From the NCBI RefSeq assembly GCF_003046185.1, contig NZ_PZZL01000010.1, forward strand, positions 1 through 64,000: a stretch of 64,000 nt of DNA, read 5' to 3'. Positions 1 to 9,289 of the stretch are shown here, in pieces. Below the pieces are notes generated by a model that worked only from the letters and a program-made list of their open reading frames with translations, did not search any database and had not been told where the DNA came from. A program made the translations under genes and the position numbers. This stretch comes from Phreatobacter oligotrophus (GTDB lineage: Bacteria > Pseudomonadota > Alphaproteobacteria > Rhizobiales > Phreatobacteraceae). Position 1 is the stretch's first letter; the number at the start of each line of letters is the position of its first letter.

Positions 1-337
1 TCAGGATCTCGACCTCCATGGTCTTCCGGCCGAGCAGGCGCTCGAGATCCCGGACACGCTTCTCGAGGTCACGCACATGGCTGGTCCCGACTACGTCCTC
101 GTCCGCGTGGACAGCCTGATGGCCACCTTCGATCATTCGCCTCTTCCAGCTGAAGAGCAGGCTTGGGGAGAGGCCGTGACGGCGAGCAACCAGCGACACG
201 GAGGAGCCCGGCTGCATGGCCTCTTCCACCAGCCGGACCTTCTCGGAAGTCGACCAACGACGGCGCCGCTGGACTGACGTGATGACCTCAACACGTGTGG
301 TCGGGGGGATCGGATCAGAAGACATAGCCTTATCCAT
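1..337 (-). CDS. IS3-family transposase OrfA, 3' end cut by window edge
   Basis: This reading frame is open from an ATG at 337 to the first base of the window without a stop, giving 112 residues. It reads as an IS3-family (IS2-like) OrfA, the helix-turn-helix DNA-binding partner of the OrfB transposase. Seen: a basic start RRRRWSTSEKVRLVEEA, then VSLVARRHGLSPSLLFSWKR, the typical recognition helix followed by the W of the LFxW signature, then a leucine-rich tail (VRDLEKRVRDLERLLGRKT) ending MEVEIL, where OrfA proteins of this group form their leucine zipper. The rest of OrfA and OrfB would lie to the left, outside the window. Family assignment is strong; whether the element is intact cannot be judged. 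Confidence 0.8.
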   Translation of the reverse strand, partial: MDKAMSSDPIPPTTRVEVITSVQRRRRWSTSEKVRLVEEAMQPGSSVSLVARRHGLSPSLLFSWKRRMIEGGHQAVHADEDVVGTSHVRDLEKRVRDLERLLGRKTMEVEIL

Positions 338-399
338 AGGCCTACGCCTATGCCTTAGCGAGCTAGGCCGACTGTCCGGTCAAAACGGGGTGCGTTCCA
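1..399 (-). mobile_element. End of an IS3-family insertion sequence
   Basis: The orfA start lies about 60 bases from a likely element end. Read on the minus strand from 399, the sequence begins TGGAACGCACCCCG and continues TTTTGACCGGACAG to 372, which has the TG start and C/G-rich character of IS3-group terminal inverted repeats. The other end is off the window, so the repeat cannot be confirmed by pairing. The boundary at 399 is inferred. Confidence 0.5.
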
Positions 400-427
400 T
401 CCCGAAGCTCCGCCCGCCATGCCCGGC

Positions 428-449
428 AAAGCCGAGGCGGCGCCTCGGC
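428..449 (-). terminator. Probable terminator of the DUF4345 gene
   Basis: An 8-bp perfect stem (gccgaggc at 431-438, gcctcggc at 442-449) with a 3-base loop. On the minus strand it is followed by only three T before GC-rich sequence, so the U-tract is short. It lies 37 bases past the stop codon of the minus-strand gene. Confidence 0.45.
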
Positions 450-486
450 GTTCACGAATACGGCGTCCGGGGCCGCTTCATCGCGT

Positions 487-888
487 TCAGTGCTGCTGCT
501 CGGTGCGCAACGCGGCGACAGCGAGCGCAGCGAAGATCAATTCAAAAGCCAGAATGCCGAGGAACATGCCGGCCGGCAGCCCATCAAGGGCCGTACTGAC
601 AAGCCGTCCAAAGGCAAAACCGCTAAACAGGACGACAATTGAGACCAGCGCGAACGCCCGCATGCGTTCCCAGATCAACCCCAACAGGAACAGCGCTGCT
701 ATCCCGATAAACGCTCCGCCCAGGGCCGCCCGGATGAGGTGGAGATGATTGATCGTGGTCAGCTCGATTGCTGGCGCGTTCATCATCATCTGAGGCGCGA
801 CGAGATGGAGCGTGCCGACGAGCAACATCACAGCTCCGGCGCCTGCAAGGGCGATCGTACCCTCCTTGCTCTTGACGACATCCGACAT
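487..888 (-). CDS. DUF4345-like four-helix membrane protein
   Basis: A 133-residue, very hydrophobic protein with four predicted membrane segments (about residues 11-31, 50-72, 78-97 and 106-127). The NHLHLIRAALGG stretch before the second helix resembles the conserved core of the DUF4345 family of small inner-membrane proteins, whose function is unknown. I chose the start at MSDVVK (888) because a GGGGG ribosome-binding site sits 7 to 8 bases upstream; a longer frame begins at 915. It is monocistronic, between the IS end and a repeat-rich gap. Family match is from pattern memory only. Confidence 0.65.
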   Translation of the reverse strand: MSDVVKSKEGTIALAGAGAVMLLVGTLHLVAPQMMMNAPAIELTTINHLHLIRAALGGAFIGIAALFLLGLIWERMRAFALVSIVVLFSGFAFGRLVSTALDGLPAGMFLGILAFELIFAALAVAALRTEQQH

Positions 889-1083
889 GTGCGTTCCCCC
901 CGTCTGACGCTGCAAGCAAACTGCGTATCGCGTTCTGATGAATGTTGACAGGAGCAGAGTCGATCATCGGTGCAATGGGCCCATCATTGCGGTCAGTCGT
1001 GTCTTATCTCCCGCGCTGGCCGGCCGATATTGGGGCCAAGGCGCTCGGCGAGCTGGTCGACGACATGGCGTGAGGTTGGCACT

Positions 1084-1185
1084 CCACCTCTCCCCGGCGG
1101 GGACAGGGGGAGTGGCCTCCCGGTTGACGCAAAGCCCCCTCTCCCGGCCTGCGGCCGACCTCTCCCCGCCGGGGAGAGGTGGGGG
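1084..1185. repeat. Family B inverted intergenic repeat, paired copies
   Basis: Two facing copies of a unit built on CTCTCCCCGCCGGGGAGAGG palindromes: cacctctccccggcgggg near 1084 and gacctctccccgccgggg near 1157-1180, with GAG-rich linkers. The same unit recurs at 1366-1417, 41025-41152, 46216-46368 and 63241-63367. No coding function. Confidence 0.8.
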
Positions 1186-1210
1186 ATGCGCCTTCTCCAG
1201 ACGCTCACCG

Positions 1211-1350
1211 GAACCTCCACCCGTCATGCTCCGGCCGGGCTCCCGAACCTCCACCCGTCATGCCCGGCCCTGTGCCGGGCATCCACGACTTTCCGTCCCA
1301 TCGTCGTGGTCAAGTCGTGGATGGCCGGGACAAGCCCGGCCATGACGCGG
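1211..1350. repeat. Family A inverted intergenic repeat (cgtcatgcccggg type)
   Basis: A plus-oriented unit (ccgtcatgcccggccc ... gggcatccacgact, about 1256-1290) faces an inverted one (caagtcgtggatggccggg ... ggccatgacg, about 1311-1348). A truncated extra copy lies at 1221-1240, and gaacctccacccgtcatgc occurs twice (1211 and 1246), a small local duplication. The whole could fold into a long hairpin. Related copies lie at 20161, 40825, 46153 and 63402. Confidence 0.8.
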
Positions 1351-1365
1351 AGAGGGCCGTGCCTC

Positions 1366-1417
1366 ACCTCTCCCCGGCGGGGAGAGGTCGACGAGCGTCA
1401 GCGAGGCGGGAGAGGGG
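1366..1417. repeat. Family B inverted intergenic repeat, further copy
   Basis: acctctccccggcggggag begins the unit and gaggcgggagagggg ends it. It completes the roughly 350-base repeat island in the gap before ahcY. The gap between the DUF4345 gene and ahcY (889-1584) otherwise holds only the palindrome at 1477-1498; no other gene is visible in it. Confidence 0.75.
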
Positions 1418-1476
1418 AACCGTTCGCATCGATCAGACCCCACCCCACGCTCCGCGCCGTCACGCCTCGTTCATCG

Positions 1477-1498
1477 GACATAAAGAAATCTTTATGTC
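1477..1498. promoter_or_regulatory. Perfect palindrome upstream of ahcY, candidate SahR-type operator
   Basis: Arms gacataaaga (1477-1486) and tctttatgtc (1489-1498) are perfect inverted repeats around a 2-base centre. It is an A/T-rich island in GC-rich DNA, 86 bases before the ahcY start. ArsR-family SahR regulators, which respond to S-adenosylhomocysteine, control ahcY and methionine-cycle genes in Proteobacteria, and I recall ATAAAGA-NN-TCTTTAT-like sites for alphaproteobacteria. The palindrome is seen; the regulator is inferred, and no SahR gene lies in the window. Confidence 0.6.
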
Positions 1499-1584
1499 TT
1501 TATTGCCTCCCGCGGGCACCCATGCTACAGCCCCGCCCGACAAGCCGGTCATCCTGCCGGCCCCGTGCACTTTCCGAGGACCCC

Positions 1585-3003
<1,419 letters not shown>

Positions 3004-3030
3004 TCAGGGGCCTTCGGGCACCTACAGGAA

Positions 3031-3056
3031 GGGCCCGGCATCGCCGGGCCCTTTTT
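3031..3056 (+). terminator. Rho-independent terminator of ahcY
   Basis: A perfect 9-bp stem (gggcccggc 3031-3039, gccgggccc 3043-3051) with a 3-base loop, followed by five T. It starts 28 bases after the ahcY stop. Confidence 0.9.
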
Positions 3057-3097
3057 CGTTGCGGGGCGCGCCGCATGACCCATCGATCCGACGCATC

Positions 3098-4270
3098 ATG
3101 CCCCTGACGCTCTCCACCCTCTCCGCCGGCATCATCGCGCCGCTGGTCGGCTTCGCCGGCACGGTGGCGCTCGTCATCGCCGCGGCGCAGGCGGTGGGCG
3201 CGACACCGGCGCAGACCATTTCCTGGCTCGCCGCCATCTGCCTTGCCAAGGCGCTCGGCGGCATGGCGCTCACCTGGCGCTACCGCATCCCCGTGGTCAT
3301 GGCCTGGTCGACGCCCGGCGCGGCGCTGATCGCGACGTCCTCGGGCATCGCCTTTCCGGCCGCCGAGGGTGCCTTCGTGGTGGCGGCGGTGCTGATCATC
3401 CTCACCGGGCTCATCAAGCCGCTCGGCGACCTCGTCGCGCGCATCCCCGCCGGCATCGCCGCGGCCATGCTGGCCGGCGTGCTGTTCCGCTTCGTCGCCG
3501 ACGTGGCGCTGGCCGCGCCGCAGGCGCCGCTTCTGGTGCTGCCGCTGGTCGCCATCTTCCTCGTCGCCCGCCTCGTCCATGCCGCGAGCGCCATGCTGGT
3601 GGTGGTGGCGGCCGGCGTGGCGCTGACCTATGGGCTTGGCCTTGCCGGTCCACTGCCTGAGGGCGCGGCGCTGTCGCGGCCCGTCTGGACGACGCCGGAT
3701 TTCGTGCCCTCGGCGATCCTCGGCCTCGGCGTGCCGCTCTATCTCGTCACCATGGCGGCGCAGAACCTGCCCGGCCTCGCCGTGCTGCGCGCCAATGGCT
3801 ATGCGCCGGCCGCCGGCCCGATCATCACCACGACCGGCATCGTGTCGCTGTTCTCCGCGCCCTTCGGCGCCCATTCCTCCAACCTTGCCGCCATCACCGC
3901 CGCCATCGCGGCAGGGCCGGATTCCCATCCCGATCCGGGCAAGCGCTGGCCGGCCGGCATCGTCTATGGCCTCGCCTTCATCGGCTTTGCCGCCTTTGCC
4001 GGCTTCTTCGTGGCGCTCTTCGCCGCCATGCCGAAGGCGCTGGTGACGACGGTGGCGGGCCTTGCGCTCACCGGCGCGCTGATGGGCTCGCTCGCCGGCG
4101 CCATGGCGGAGGACCGGACGCGCTTTGCCAGCCTCCTCGCCTTCGCCACCGCGGCCTCGGGCGTCACCATCGCCGGCGTCGGCGCCGCCTTCTGGGGCCT
4201 CGCCATCGGTCTCGTGGCGCTGGGCGTCGAGCGGGCCTATGCCGCCTCCCGCGGGGTCAATAGCCGGTGA
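3098..4270 (+). CDS. benE: BenE-family transporter
   Basis: A 390-residue inner-membrane protein with about 11-12 hydrophobic helices, resembling the BenE benzoate/H+ symporter family. Seen: the family signature IPVVMAWSTPGAALIATS (about residues 62-79), NLPGLAVLRANGY (about 217-229) and the FGAHSSNLAAITAAI loop. The start at 3098 is the first ATG giving a hydrophobic N-terminus; an upstream in-frame ATG at 3059 adds 13 polar residues and overlaps the ahcY terminator. No benzoate-degradation gene is nearby, so the substrate is uncertain and may be another aromatic acid or a purine-like compound. Expressed separately from ahcY. Confidence 0.85.
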   Translation: MPLTLSTLSAGIIAPLVGFAGTVALVIAAAQAVGATPAQTISWLAAICLAKALGGMALTWRYRIPVVMAWSTPGAALIATSSGIAFPAAEGAFVVAAVLIILTGLIKPLGDLVARIPAGIAAAMLAGVLFRFVADVALAAPQAPLLVLPLVAIFLVARLVHAASAMLVVVAAGVALTYGLGLAGPLPEGAALSRPVWTTPDFVPSAILGLGVPLYLVTMAAQNLPGLAVLRANGYAPAAGPIITTTGIVSLFSAPFGAHSSNLAAITAAIAAGPDSHPDPGKRWPAGIVYGLAFIGFAAFAGFFVALFAAMPKALVTTVAGLALTGALMGSLAGAMAEDRTRFASLLAFATAASGVTIAGVGAAFWGLAIGLVALGVERAYAASRGVNSR

Positions 4271-4359
4271 ACATCGCCCCGTTCGCCTTGAACGGCGCCG
4301 TGGCGACGCCTACCTTGACCCCAACGCATCGATTCCTCGCGCAGGATTAGGAGATCGCC

Positions 4360-4683
4360 ATGGGCGCCGTTGCCGCCACCACCGACGCAAACTTCGACAC
4401 CGACGTGATCAAGGCCGACAAGCCGGTCGTCGTCGACTTCTGGGCCCCCTGGTGCGGTCCCTGCCGCATGATCGCGCCCGCCCTCGACGCCATCTCCGCC
4501 GAGATGGGCGACAAGGTGAAGATCGTGAAGGTCAATGTCGACGAGAACCCGAAGATCGCCTCGAACTACGGCATCATGTCGATCCCGACGCTGATGATCT
4601 TCAAGGACGGCCAGCTGGTCGACCGCAAGACCGGCGCCGCCCCGCAGGCCGCGCTGAAGCAGTGGATCTCCGGCCACGCCTGA
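4360..4683 (+). CDS. trxA: Thioredoxin
   Basis: A 107-residue thioredoxin, the general cytoplasmic disulfide reductase that is recycled by thioredoxin reductase. Seen: the active site WCGPC at 31-35 in the [13 protein letters not shown] context, the cis-proline motif [11 protein letters not shown] and the buried Asp at VDFWA. An AGGAG ribosome-binding site lies 7 bases before the ATG. It has its own terminator and sits between a transporter and comF. Confidence 0.96.
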   Translation: MGAVAATTDANFDTDVIKADKPVVVDFWAPWCGPCRMIAPALDAISAEMGDKVKIVKVNVDENPKIASNYGIMSIPTLMIFKDGQLVDRKTGAAPQAALKQWISGHA

Positions 4684-4707
4684 TCGGCGCTGCTGCATCG
4701 ACACACG

Positions 4708-4735
4708 AAAGCCGCCGGCTCCCGGCGGCTTTTTT
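4708..4735 (+). terminator. Rho-independent terminator of trxA
   Basis: Stem gccgccgg (4711-4718) with ccggcggc (4722-4729), extended by AAA/TTT pairing at the base, 3-base loop, and a run of six T (4730-4735). Confidence 0.9.
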
Positions 4736-4771
4736 GTTGGGAATAGCCCGCATCGCGGCACCCGGGCTCCC

Positions 4772-5584
4772 ATGTCACGATCCGGCATGGATGGCGACGG
4801 CGAGATCTTCGAGCCTTCGACGAGAAGCCTTTTCCGGCAGCGCCTCGGCCAGGGCGCGGCGCGCGGCCTCGACTGGCTGCTGCCGCCGCTGTGCCTGGCC
4901 TGCCGCCACCCCGTCGGCAGCCATCACGCGCTCTGCCCGACCTGCTGGCGCGGGGTGGGCTTCATCACCGCGCCGGTCTGCGAGCGCCTCGGCACGCCGC
5001 TCGCCTTCGACCTCGGCCCCGGCGCGCTGTCGCCGCAGGCCATCGCCAGCCCGCCCGCCTTCGACCGGGCGCGGGCGGCCTTCCGCTTCGACGCCACGGG
5101 CCGGACGCTCATCCACGCGCTGAAATATGGCGACCGGCTGGACGTCGCCCGCGCCCTCGCCGCCTGGATCGCGCGGGCGGGCCACGAGCTCCTGGCGGAT
5201 GCCGATGCCCTGGTGCCGGTGCCGCTGCACTGGACGCGGCTGCTCGCCCGCCGCTTCAACCAGGCGGCGGAGCTGACGCGGCACCTCTCGGACCTCACCG
5301 GCGTCGCCAACGAGCCGCTGCTGCTCAAACGCGTCAGGCGCACCCGCCATCAGGTCGGCCTGACGCGGGCGCAGCGGCTGGACAATGTCACCGGCGCCTT
5401 CCGCGTGGCGGAGGAGAAGAAGGGCTGGATCCGCGGCAAGAGGCTGGTGCTGGTGGACGACGTGCTGACCACCGGCGCCACCATCGAGGCCTGCTGCCGC
5501 GTGCTGCGGCGGGCAGGCGCGGCGCGGATCGACGTGCTGACCGCGGCAAGGGTTGTGGAGGGGCCTTTCGCGGTCCATATCTGA
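4772..5584 (+). CDS. comF: ComF-family phosphoribosyltransferase-like protein
   Basis: A 270-residue ComF-family protein: an N-terminal zinc ribbon (C41, C44, C55, C58) followed by a type I phosphoribosyltransferase fold. Seen: HALKYGDRLDVA in the middle, VPVPLHWTRLLARRFNQA, and the PRPP loop LVLVDDVLTTGAT near residue 223. ComF is needed for DNA uptake in naturally competent species; in most Proteobacteria its enzymatic role is unknown. It is followed after 30 bases by grxC and belongs to the conserved comF-grxC-nitrilase-DUF1178 neighbourhood. An in-frame ATG at 4787 is an alternative start. Confidence 0.9.
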   Translation: MSRSGMDGDGEIFEPSTRSLFRQRLGQGAARGLDWLLPPLCLACRHPVGSHHALCPTCWRGVGFITAPVCERLGTPLAFDLGPGALSPQAIASPPAFDRARAAFRFDATGRTLIHALKYGDRLDVARALAAWIARAGHELLADADALVPVPLHWTRLLARRFNQAAELTRHLSDLTGVANEPLLLKRVRRTRHQVGLTRAQRLDNVTGAFRVAEEKKGWIRGKRLVLVDDVLTTGATIEACCRVLRRAGAARIDVLTAARVVEGPFAVHI

Positions 5585-5614
5585 CCATCAGGTGATACAC
5601 CGACCCACGTTTCC

Positions 5615-5884
5615 ATGGACTTCGCGATGCCCGAGATCGTCGTCTACACCAAGGACTTCTGCCCCTATTGCCATGCGGCGAAGGAGCTGCTGCGAAGCAA
5701 GGGCGCCGCCTTCACCGAGATCGACATCCAGAAGCACCCGGACCGGCGGCCGGAGATGATCGCCAAGGCCGGCGGGCGCACCACCGTTCCGCAGATCTTC
5801 ATCGCCGGGCAGCATGTCGGCGGCTGCGACGACATCCATGCCCTCGACGAGGCCGGCAAGCTCGACCCGCTGCTCGCGGCATGA
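5615..5884 (+). CDS. grxC: Glutaredoxin 3
   Basis: An 89-residue glutaredoxin that reduces disulfides and mixed glutathione disulfides using glutathione. Seen: the dithiol active site CPYC at 16-19 after VVYTKDF, the TVPQIFI cis-proline motif that binds glutathione, and the GGCDDI loop typical of GrxC. A second in-frame ATG at 5627 would give the usual shorter N-terminus starting MPEIVVY; neither start has a clear ribosome-binding site. Its stop overlaps the next gene's start (ATGA at 5881-5884), so the two are translationally coupled. Confidence 0.93.
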   Translation: MDFAMPEIVVYTKDFCPYCHAAKELLRSKGAAFTEIDIQKHPDRRPEMIAKAGGRTTVPQIFIAGQHVGGCDDIHALDEAGKLDPLLAA

Positions 5885-6732
5885 CGGATACCGGGATGAG
5901 CGGGAGCTTCACGGCGGCCTGCGTGCAGATGCGCGCCGACGTCCAGATCAAGCCGAGCGTCGACCAGGCCATCGCGCTGATCCGCGAGGCGGCCCGCGCG
6001 GGCGCGCAGTACGTCCAGACTCCGGAGATGACCAACATCCTCCAGCCGGAGCGGCCGAAGTTCTTCGAGGCCATCCGGTCAGAGGACCAGGATACCTCCA
6101 TCCCGCTGTTCCAGGCCGAGGCGATGCAGCTCGGCATCTGGCTGCATATCGGCTCGCTCGCCATCAAGATCGGCGAGCGGCAGGCGGCCAACCGCGGCTA
6201 TGTCATCTCGCCCGACGGCGAGGTGGTGGCGGCCTATGACAAGATCCACATGTTCGACGTGGACCTGCCCAACGGCCAGACCTACCGGGAATCCGCGGCC
6301 TACGTGCCTGGCGACGTCGCCGTCATGGCCGACCTGCCCTGGGCCCGGCTCGGCGTCACCATCTGCTACGACCTGCGCTTCCCCAACCTCTACCGGACGC
6401 TGGCCGAGCAGGGCGCGGGGATCATGGCGATCCCCTCCTCCTTCACCGTGCCGACCGGCGAGGCGCACTGGCACGTGCTGATGCGGGCGCGGGCCATCGA
6501 GAACGGCGCCTTCGTCATCGCGGCGGCACAGGGCGGCCAGCATGCCTGCGGGCGGGCGACCTATGGGCACAGCCTCATCGTCGATCCCTGGGGGCGTATC
6601 CTCGCCGAGGCCGACCATGACGAGCCGGCGGTGATCCTCGCCGAGATCGACCCGGCCAAGATCGCCGAAACCCGCGGCCGCATCCCGTCGCTGGCCAATG
6701 GCCGCATGTTCAGCGTGGCCGACATCCCATGA
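5881..6732 (+). CDS. Carbon-nitrogen hydrolase, Nit2/omega-amidase-like
   Basis: A 283-residue nitrilase-superfamily amidase. The catalytic triad is visible: E49 (QTPEMTN), K121 (YDKIHMFDVD) and C162 (VTICYDLRFPNLY). The FDVDLPNG stretch resembles the Nit1/Nit2 branch, whose members deamidate alpha-keto-omega-amides such as 2-oxoglutaramate, or repair deaminated glutathione. Being coupled to grxC by an ATGA overlap makes the deaminated-glutathione role attractive, but that is inference. A second start at 5896 (MSGSF) is possible. Its own stop overlaps the next ATG at 6729. Confidence 0.88.
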   Translation: MTDTGMSGSFTAACVQMRADVQIKPSVDQAIALIREAARAGAQYVQTPEMTNILQPERPKFFEAIRSEDQDTSIPLFQAEAMQLGIWLHIGSLAIKIGERQAANRGYVISPDGEVVAAYDKIHMFDVDLPNGQTYRESAAYVPGDVAVMADLPWARLGVTICYDLRFPNLYRTLAEQGAGIMAIPSSFTVPTGEAHWHVLMRARAIENGAFVIAAAQGGQHACGRATYGHSLIVDPWGRILAEADHDEPAVILAEIDPAKIAETRGRIPSLANGRMFSVADIP

Positions 6733-7199
6733 TCAAATACGCGCTCACCTGCGAGAAGGCCCATGCCTTCGAGAGCTGGTTCCCCTCCTCCGACAGCTAC
6801 GAGACGCAGCATGCCCGCGGCCTCGTCGCCTGCCCGGTCTGCGGCTCCACGCAGGTCGAGAAGGCGCTGATGGCGCCGCAGGTCGCGCGCAAGGACCGCC
6901 GCGCCGAGACCGCCCCCGTGACGCAGGCTCCCGAGGCCGCGCCCGGCCCCGAGCAGGTGGCCATGGTGTCGCCCGCCGAGAAGGAGCTGCGCGCCCGAAT
7001 CCGCGCCCTGCGCGAGGAGTTGATGAAGACCGCCGACCCGGTCGGCGACCGCTTCGCCGAGGAAGCGCGCAAGATCCATTACGGCGAGACGGAGTTCCGC
7101 TCCATCTACGGCCAGGCGACCCCGGAAGAGGCGAAGGAACTCGCCGAGGAGGGCGTCGCCTTCCACGCGCTGCCCGTTCTCCCCGACGACCGCAACTGA
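6729..7199 (+). CDS. DUF1178-family zinc-ribbon protein
   Basis: A 156-residue protein of the DUF1178 family. Seen: an N-terminal MIKYALTCEKAHAFESWF with C8 and H12, a CPVCGS knuckle (C35, C38), a low-complexity middle rich in A, P and E (about 55-85), and an acidic-basic C-terminal helix with RKIHYGETEFRSIYG. The function is unknown. The family is regularly found after grxC and the nitrilase in alphaproteobacteria, and here an ATGA overlap couples it to the nitrilase, suggesting a shared redox or quality-control role. Confidence 0.85.
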   Translation: MIKYALTCEKAHAFESWFPSSDSYETQHARGLVACPVCGSTQVEKALMAPQVARKDRRAETAPVTQAPEAAPGPEQVAMVSPAEKELRARIRALREELMKTADPVGDRFAEEARKIHYGETEFRSIYGQATPEEAKELAEEGVAFHALPVLPDDRN

Positions 7200-7267
7200 G
7201 ACGGCTGCGGCGTCGCGCGGACTTTGCCCCGGGCGCGCCGGCCTGCTAGGGCGGTACTCTCGAGGAG

Positions 7268-8203
7268 ATGCCCATGGTCCGCCCCATCCTGTCCGCGCTT
7301 GCCGCCATCCTGGCCCTGACGGCCCCGACGACGGCCGCGCCGCTGAGCGCCCGCATTGCCAACGAAAGCGTGCCGACGCTCTGCGCCGAGGAGGACAATG
7401 TCGACCTGCGTCTCTCCGCGCCGAATGTCCGCCGCTTCCGCATCGAGGCCAACCACCCGGCGGTGATCGGCACCATCGTGCAGGACACGACGGCACCGGA
7501 CTTCACCGACTGCACCATCACCGACAAGGCGGATTTCCGCTTCACGCCGCGCAACGTGGTGATGCACGAGGACGACAGGCTGAAGGTCGTGGGCATCACC
7601 TTCGACAAGTTCTGGCGGCCCGAGCAGGTGCCAGTGACGGTGGGCAACCGCACCGAGAGCGGCTTCCACCTGTTCCAGCTCTTCGTCAAGGACGGCACCG
7701 CCGCGCCCTACGAGTTCCTCGTCATGTATCCGGTGGACGGCTACTGGCGCATCAAGCCGCGGCCGCCGGCCCATCTTCCCGACATCGTCTATGGCACCTC
7801 GGCGCTGATCGGCCCGATCGAGGTCATGCAGCGGCCGGTGGTCAACCTCTCGGCCATCCGCTTCGACCCGGCCACCATGACCTTCACCCTCTCCTTCCGC
7901 ACCGGCGGCAGCGCGACCGTGAAGGTCGCCGAGATCGACCGCACCCGCGTCGCCCTCGACGTGGTGCTGGACCGGCCGGTGGCGAACGGACCCTTCGCCG
8001 GGCTGCGCTCCATGTATGTCACCGAGACCAATGCCGACGGCGCCCGCGTCGAGTGGCGCGCGACCGGCGCCAACCGCTGGCAGGAGGCCCCCGTGATGGA
8101 CTTCCGCGGCGGCGAGGGCATCGAGATGAAGCTGACGCGCGCCGTGCCGAGCCGCCACAACACATCGTCGCCGGATTACCGCTTCATCGGCTTCGGCGAC
8201 TAA
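7268..8203 (+). CDS. Uncharacterised secreted protein
   Basis: A 311-residue protein I do not recognise. It begins with a clear Sec signal peptide (hydrophobic LSALAAILALTAP, predicted cleavage after TTAAPLSA near residue 25). The mature part is mostly beta-type sequence, with two cysteines (VPTLCAEE and DFTDCTIT) that could form one disulfide, and it ends DYRFIGFGD. An SD-like GAGGAG precedes the start, so the second ATG at 7274 is also possible. It is a single gene between DUF1178 and the reductase. Likely periplasmic; no catalytic motif is visible. Confidence 0.75.
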   Translation: MPMVRPILSALAAILALTAPTTAAPLSARIANESVPTLCAEEDNVDLRLSAPNVRRFRIEANHPAVIGTIVQDTTAPDFTDCTITDKADFRFTPRNVVMHEDDRLKVVGITFDKFWRPEQVPVTVGNRTESGFHLFQLFVKDGTAAPYEFLVMYPVDGYWRIKPRPPAHLPDIVYGTSALIGPIEVMQRPVVNLSAIRFDPATMTFTLSFRTGGSATVKVAEIDRTRVALDVVLDRPVANGPFAGLRSMYVTETNADGARVEWRATGANRWQEAPVMDFRGGEGIEMKLTRAVPSRHNTSSPDYRFIGFGD

Positions 8204-8265
8204 GGCATTCCAACGACAAGAACCCCGATCCAGCGACAAGAAGCCCTGACGGGCGGGAGGACAGC

Positions 8266-9285
8266 ATGAAGACCATCGTCATCGAGGGGTTCGGCGATCC
8301 CGCCGCCACCATCCGCCTCATCGACCAGCCGGAGCCGGCGGCGCCGGGCCCAGGCGAGGTGACGGTGGAAATGCTGGTCCTCAACATCAACCCGTCCGAC
8401 CTCCTGCAGATCCAGGGGCTCTACGGCACCTCGCGCCCGCCCCTGCCCTTCATCCCCGGCGGCGAGGCGGTCGGCCGCATCGCGGCGGTGGGCGAGGGCG
8501 TCAGCGGCCTTGGCGTCGGCGACATCGTCTCGCCGATGATCCTCAATTGCTGGCTGGAGCGCGTGACCCTCAAGGCGGCGCTCGTCATGAAGCTGCCGGC
8601 CGACATCGACCTGAAGCAGGCCGCCATGCTGAAGGGCAATCCGGCCACCGCCGAGGCGCTGCTCTCCGACCAGGTGGCGCTCCAGCCGGGCGACTGGCTG
8701 ATGCAGAATGCCGCCAATTCCGCTGTCGGCACCTTCCTGGTGAAGCTCGCAGCGCAGCGCGGCATCAACACGCTCAATGTCGTGCGCCGCGAGAGCGCGG
8801 TGGCGGGGGTGAAGGCGGCGGGCGGCACGGCGGTGCTCGCGGATCCGCTCGACGATCCCCGCGCCTTCCGCAAGAAGGTGATGGAGGCGACCGGCGGCGC
8901 GCCGGTGAAGCTCGCCATCGACGCCATCGGCGGCGCGGCTACCGGCGTCATGGCCGGGGCGCTGGGCGATGGCGGCACGGTGGTGAACTACGGCCTGCTA
9001 TCGGGCGAATCCTGCCGCATCGACGCGCAGCACCTCATCTTCCGCAAGATCAGCCTCAAGGGCTTCTGGCTCATCCACTGGTTCCAGGAGGCGGGCCGCG
9101 CCCGCATCGCCGAGACCTATGGGCGGATCGCCCGCGGCATGGCCGACGGCACGCTGACGACGCCGGTCTCGGCCGTGGTGCCGATGGAGGAGGCGACGCG
9201 CGCCATGCAACTCGCCGGTGACGGCGGGCGCGACGGCAAGGTGCTGATGGTCACCGCCGCCGGCCGCAGCCTCGGCGTCGCCTGA
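8266..9285 (+). CDS. MDR-family zinc-independent reductase, MECR-like
   Basis: A 339-residue medium-chain dehydrogenase/reductase. Seen: the N-terminal GroES-like domain with LVLNINPSDLLQIQGLYG and FIPGGEAVGRI, no catalytic zinc cysteines, then a nucleotide-binding domain with QNAANSAVGTFLVKLAAQRG (about 145-164) and VVRRES, an arginine pair that favours NADPH. This matches 2-enoyl thioester reductases (MECR/ETR1) more than true alcohol dehydrogenases. The long open frame upstream is a shadow: the ATG at 8266 has GGGAGG 7 bases before it. It converges on an SDR gene with a 4-base gap. Confidence 0.85.
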   Translation: MKTIVIEGFGDPAATIRLIDQPEPAAPGPGEVTVEMLVLNINPSDLLQIQGLYGTSRPPLPFIPGGEAVGRIAAVGEGVSGLGVGDIVSPMILNCWLERVTLKAALVMKLPADIDLKQAAMLKGNPATAEALLSDQVALQPGDWLMQNAANSAVGTFLVKLAAQRGINTLNVVRRESAVAGVKAAGGTAVLADPLDDPRAFRKKVMEATGGAPVKLAIDAIGGAATGVMAGALGDGGTVVNYGLLSGESCRIDAQHLIFRKISLKGFWLIHWFQEAGRARIAETYGRIARGMADGTLTTPVSAVVPMEEATRAMQLAGDGGRDGKVLMVTAAGRSLGVA

Positions 9286-9289
9286 GGGG

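Noticed and set aside
1447-1584. SAH riboswitch or SAM-II riboswitch before ahcY
   Set aside because: I could not find the conserved core of either; the DNA palindrome explains the region better.
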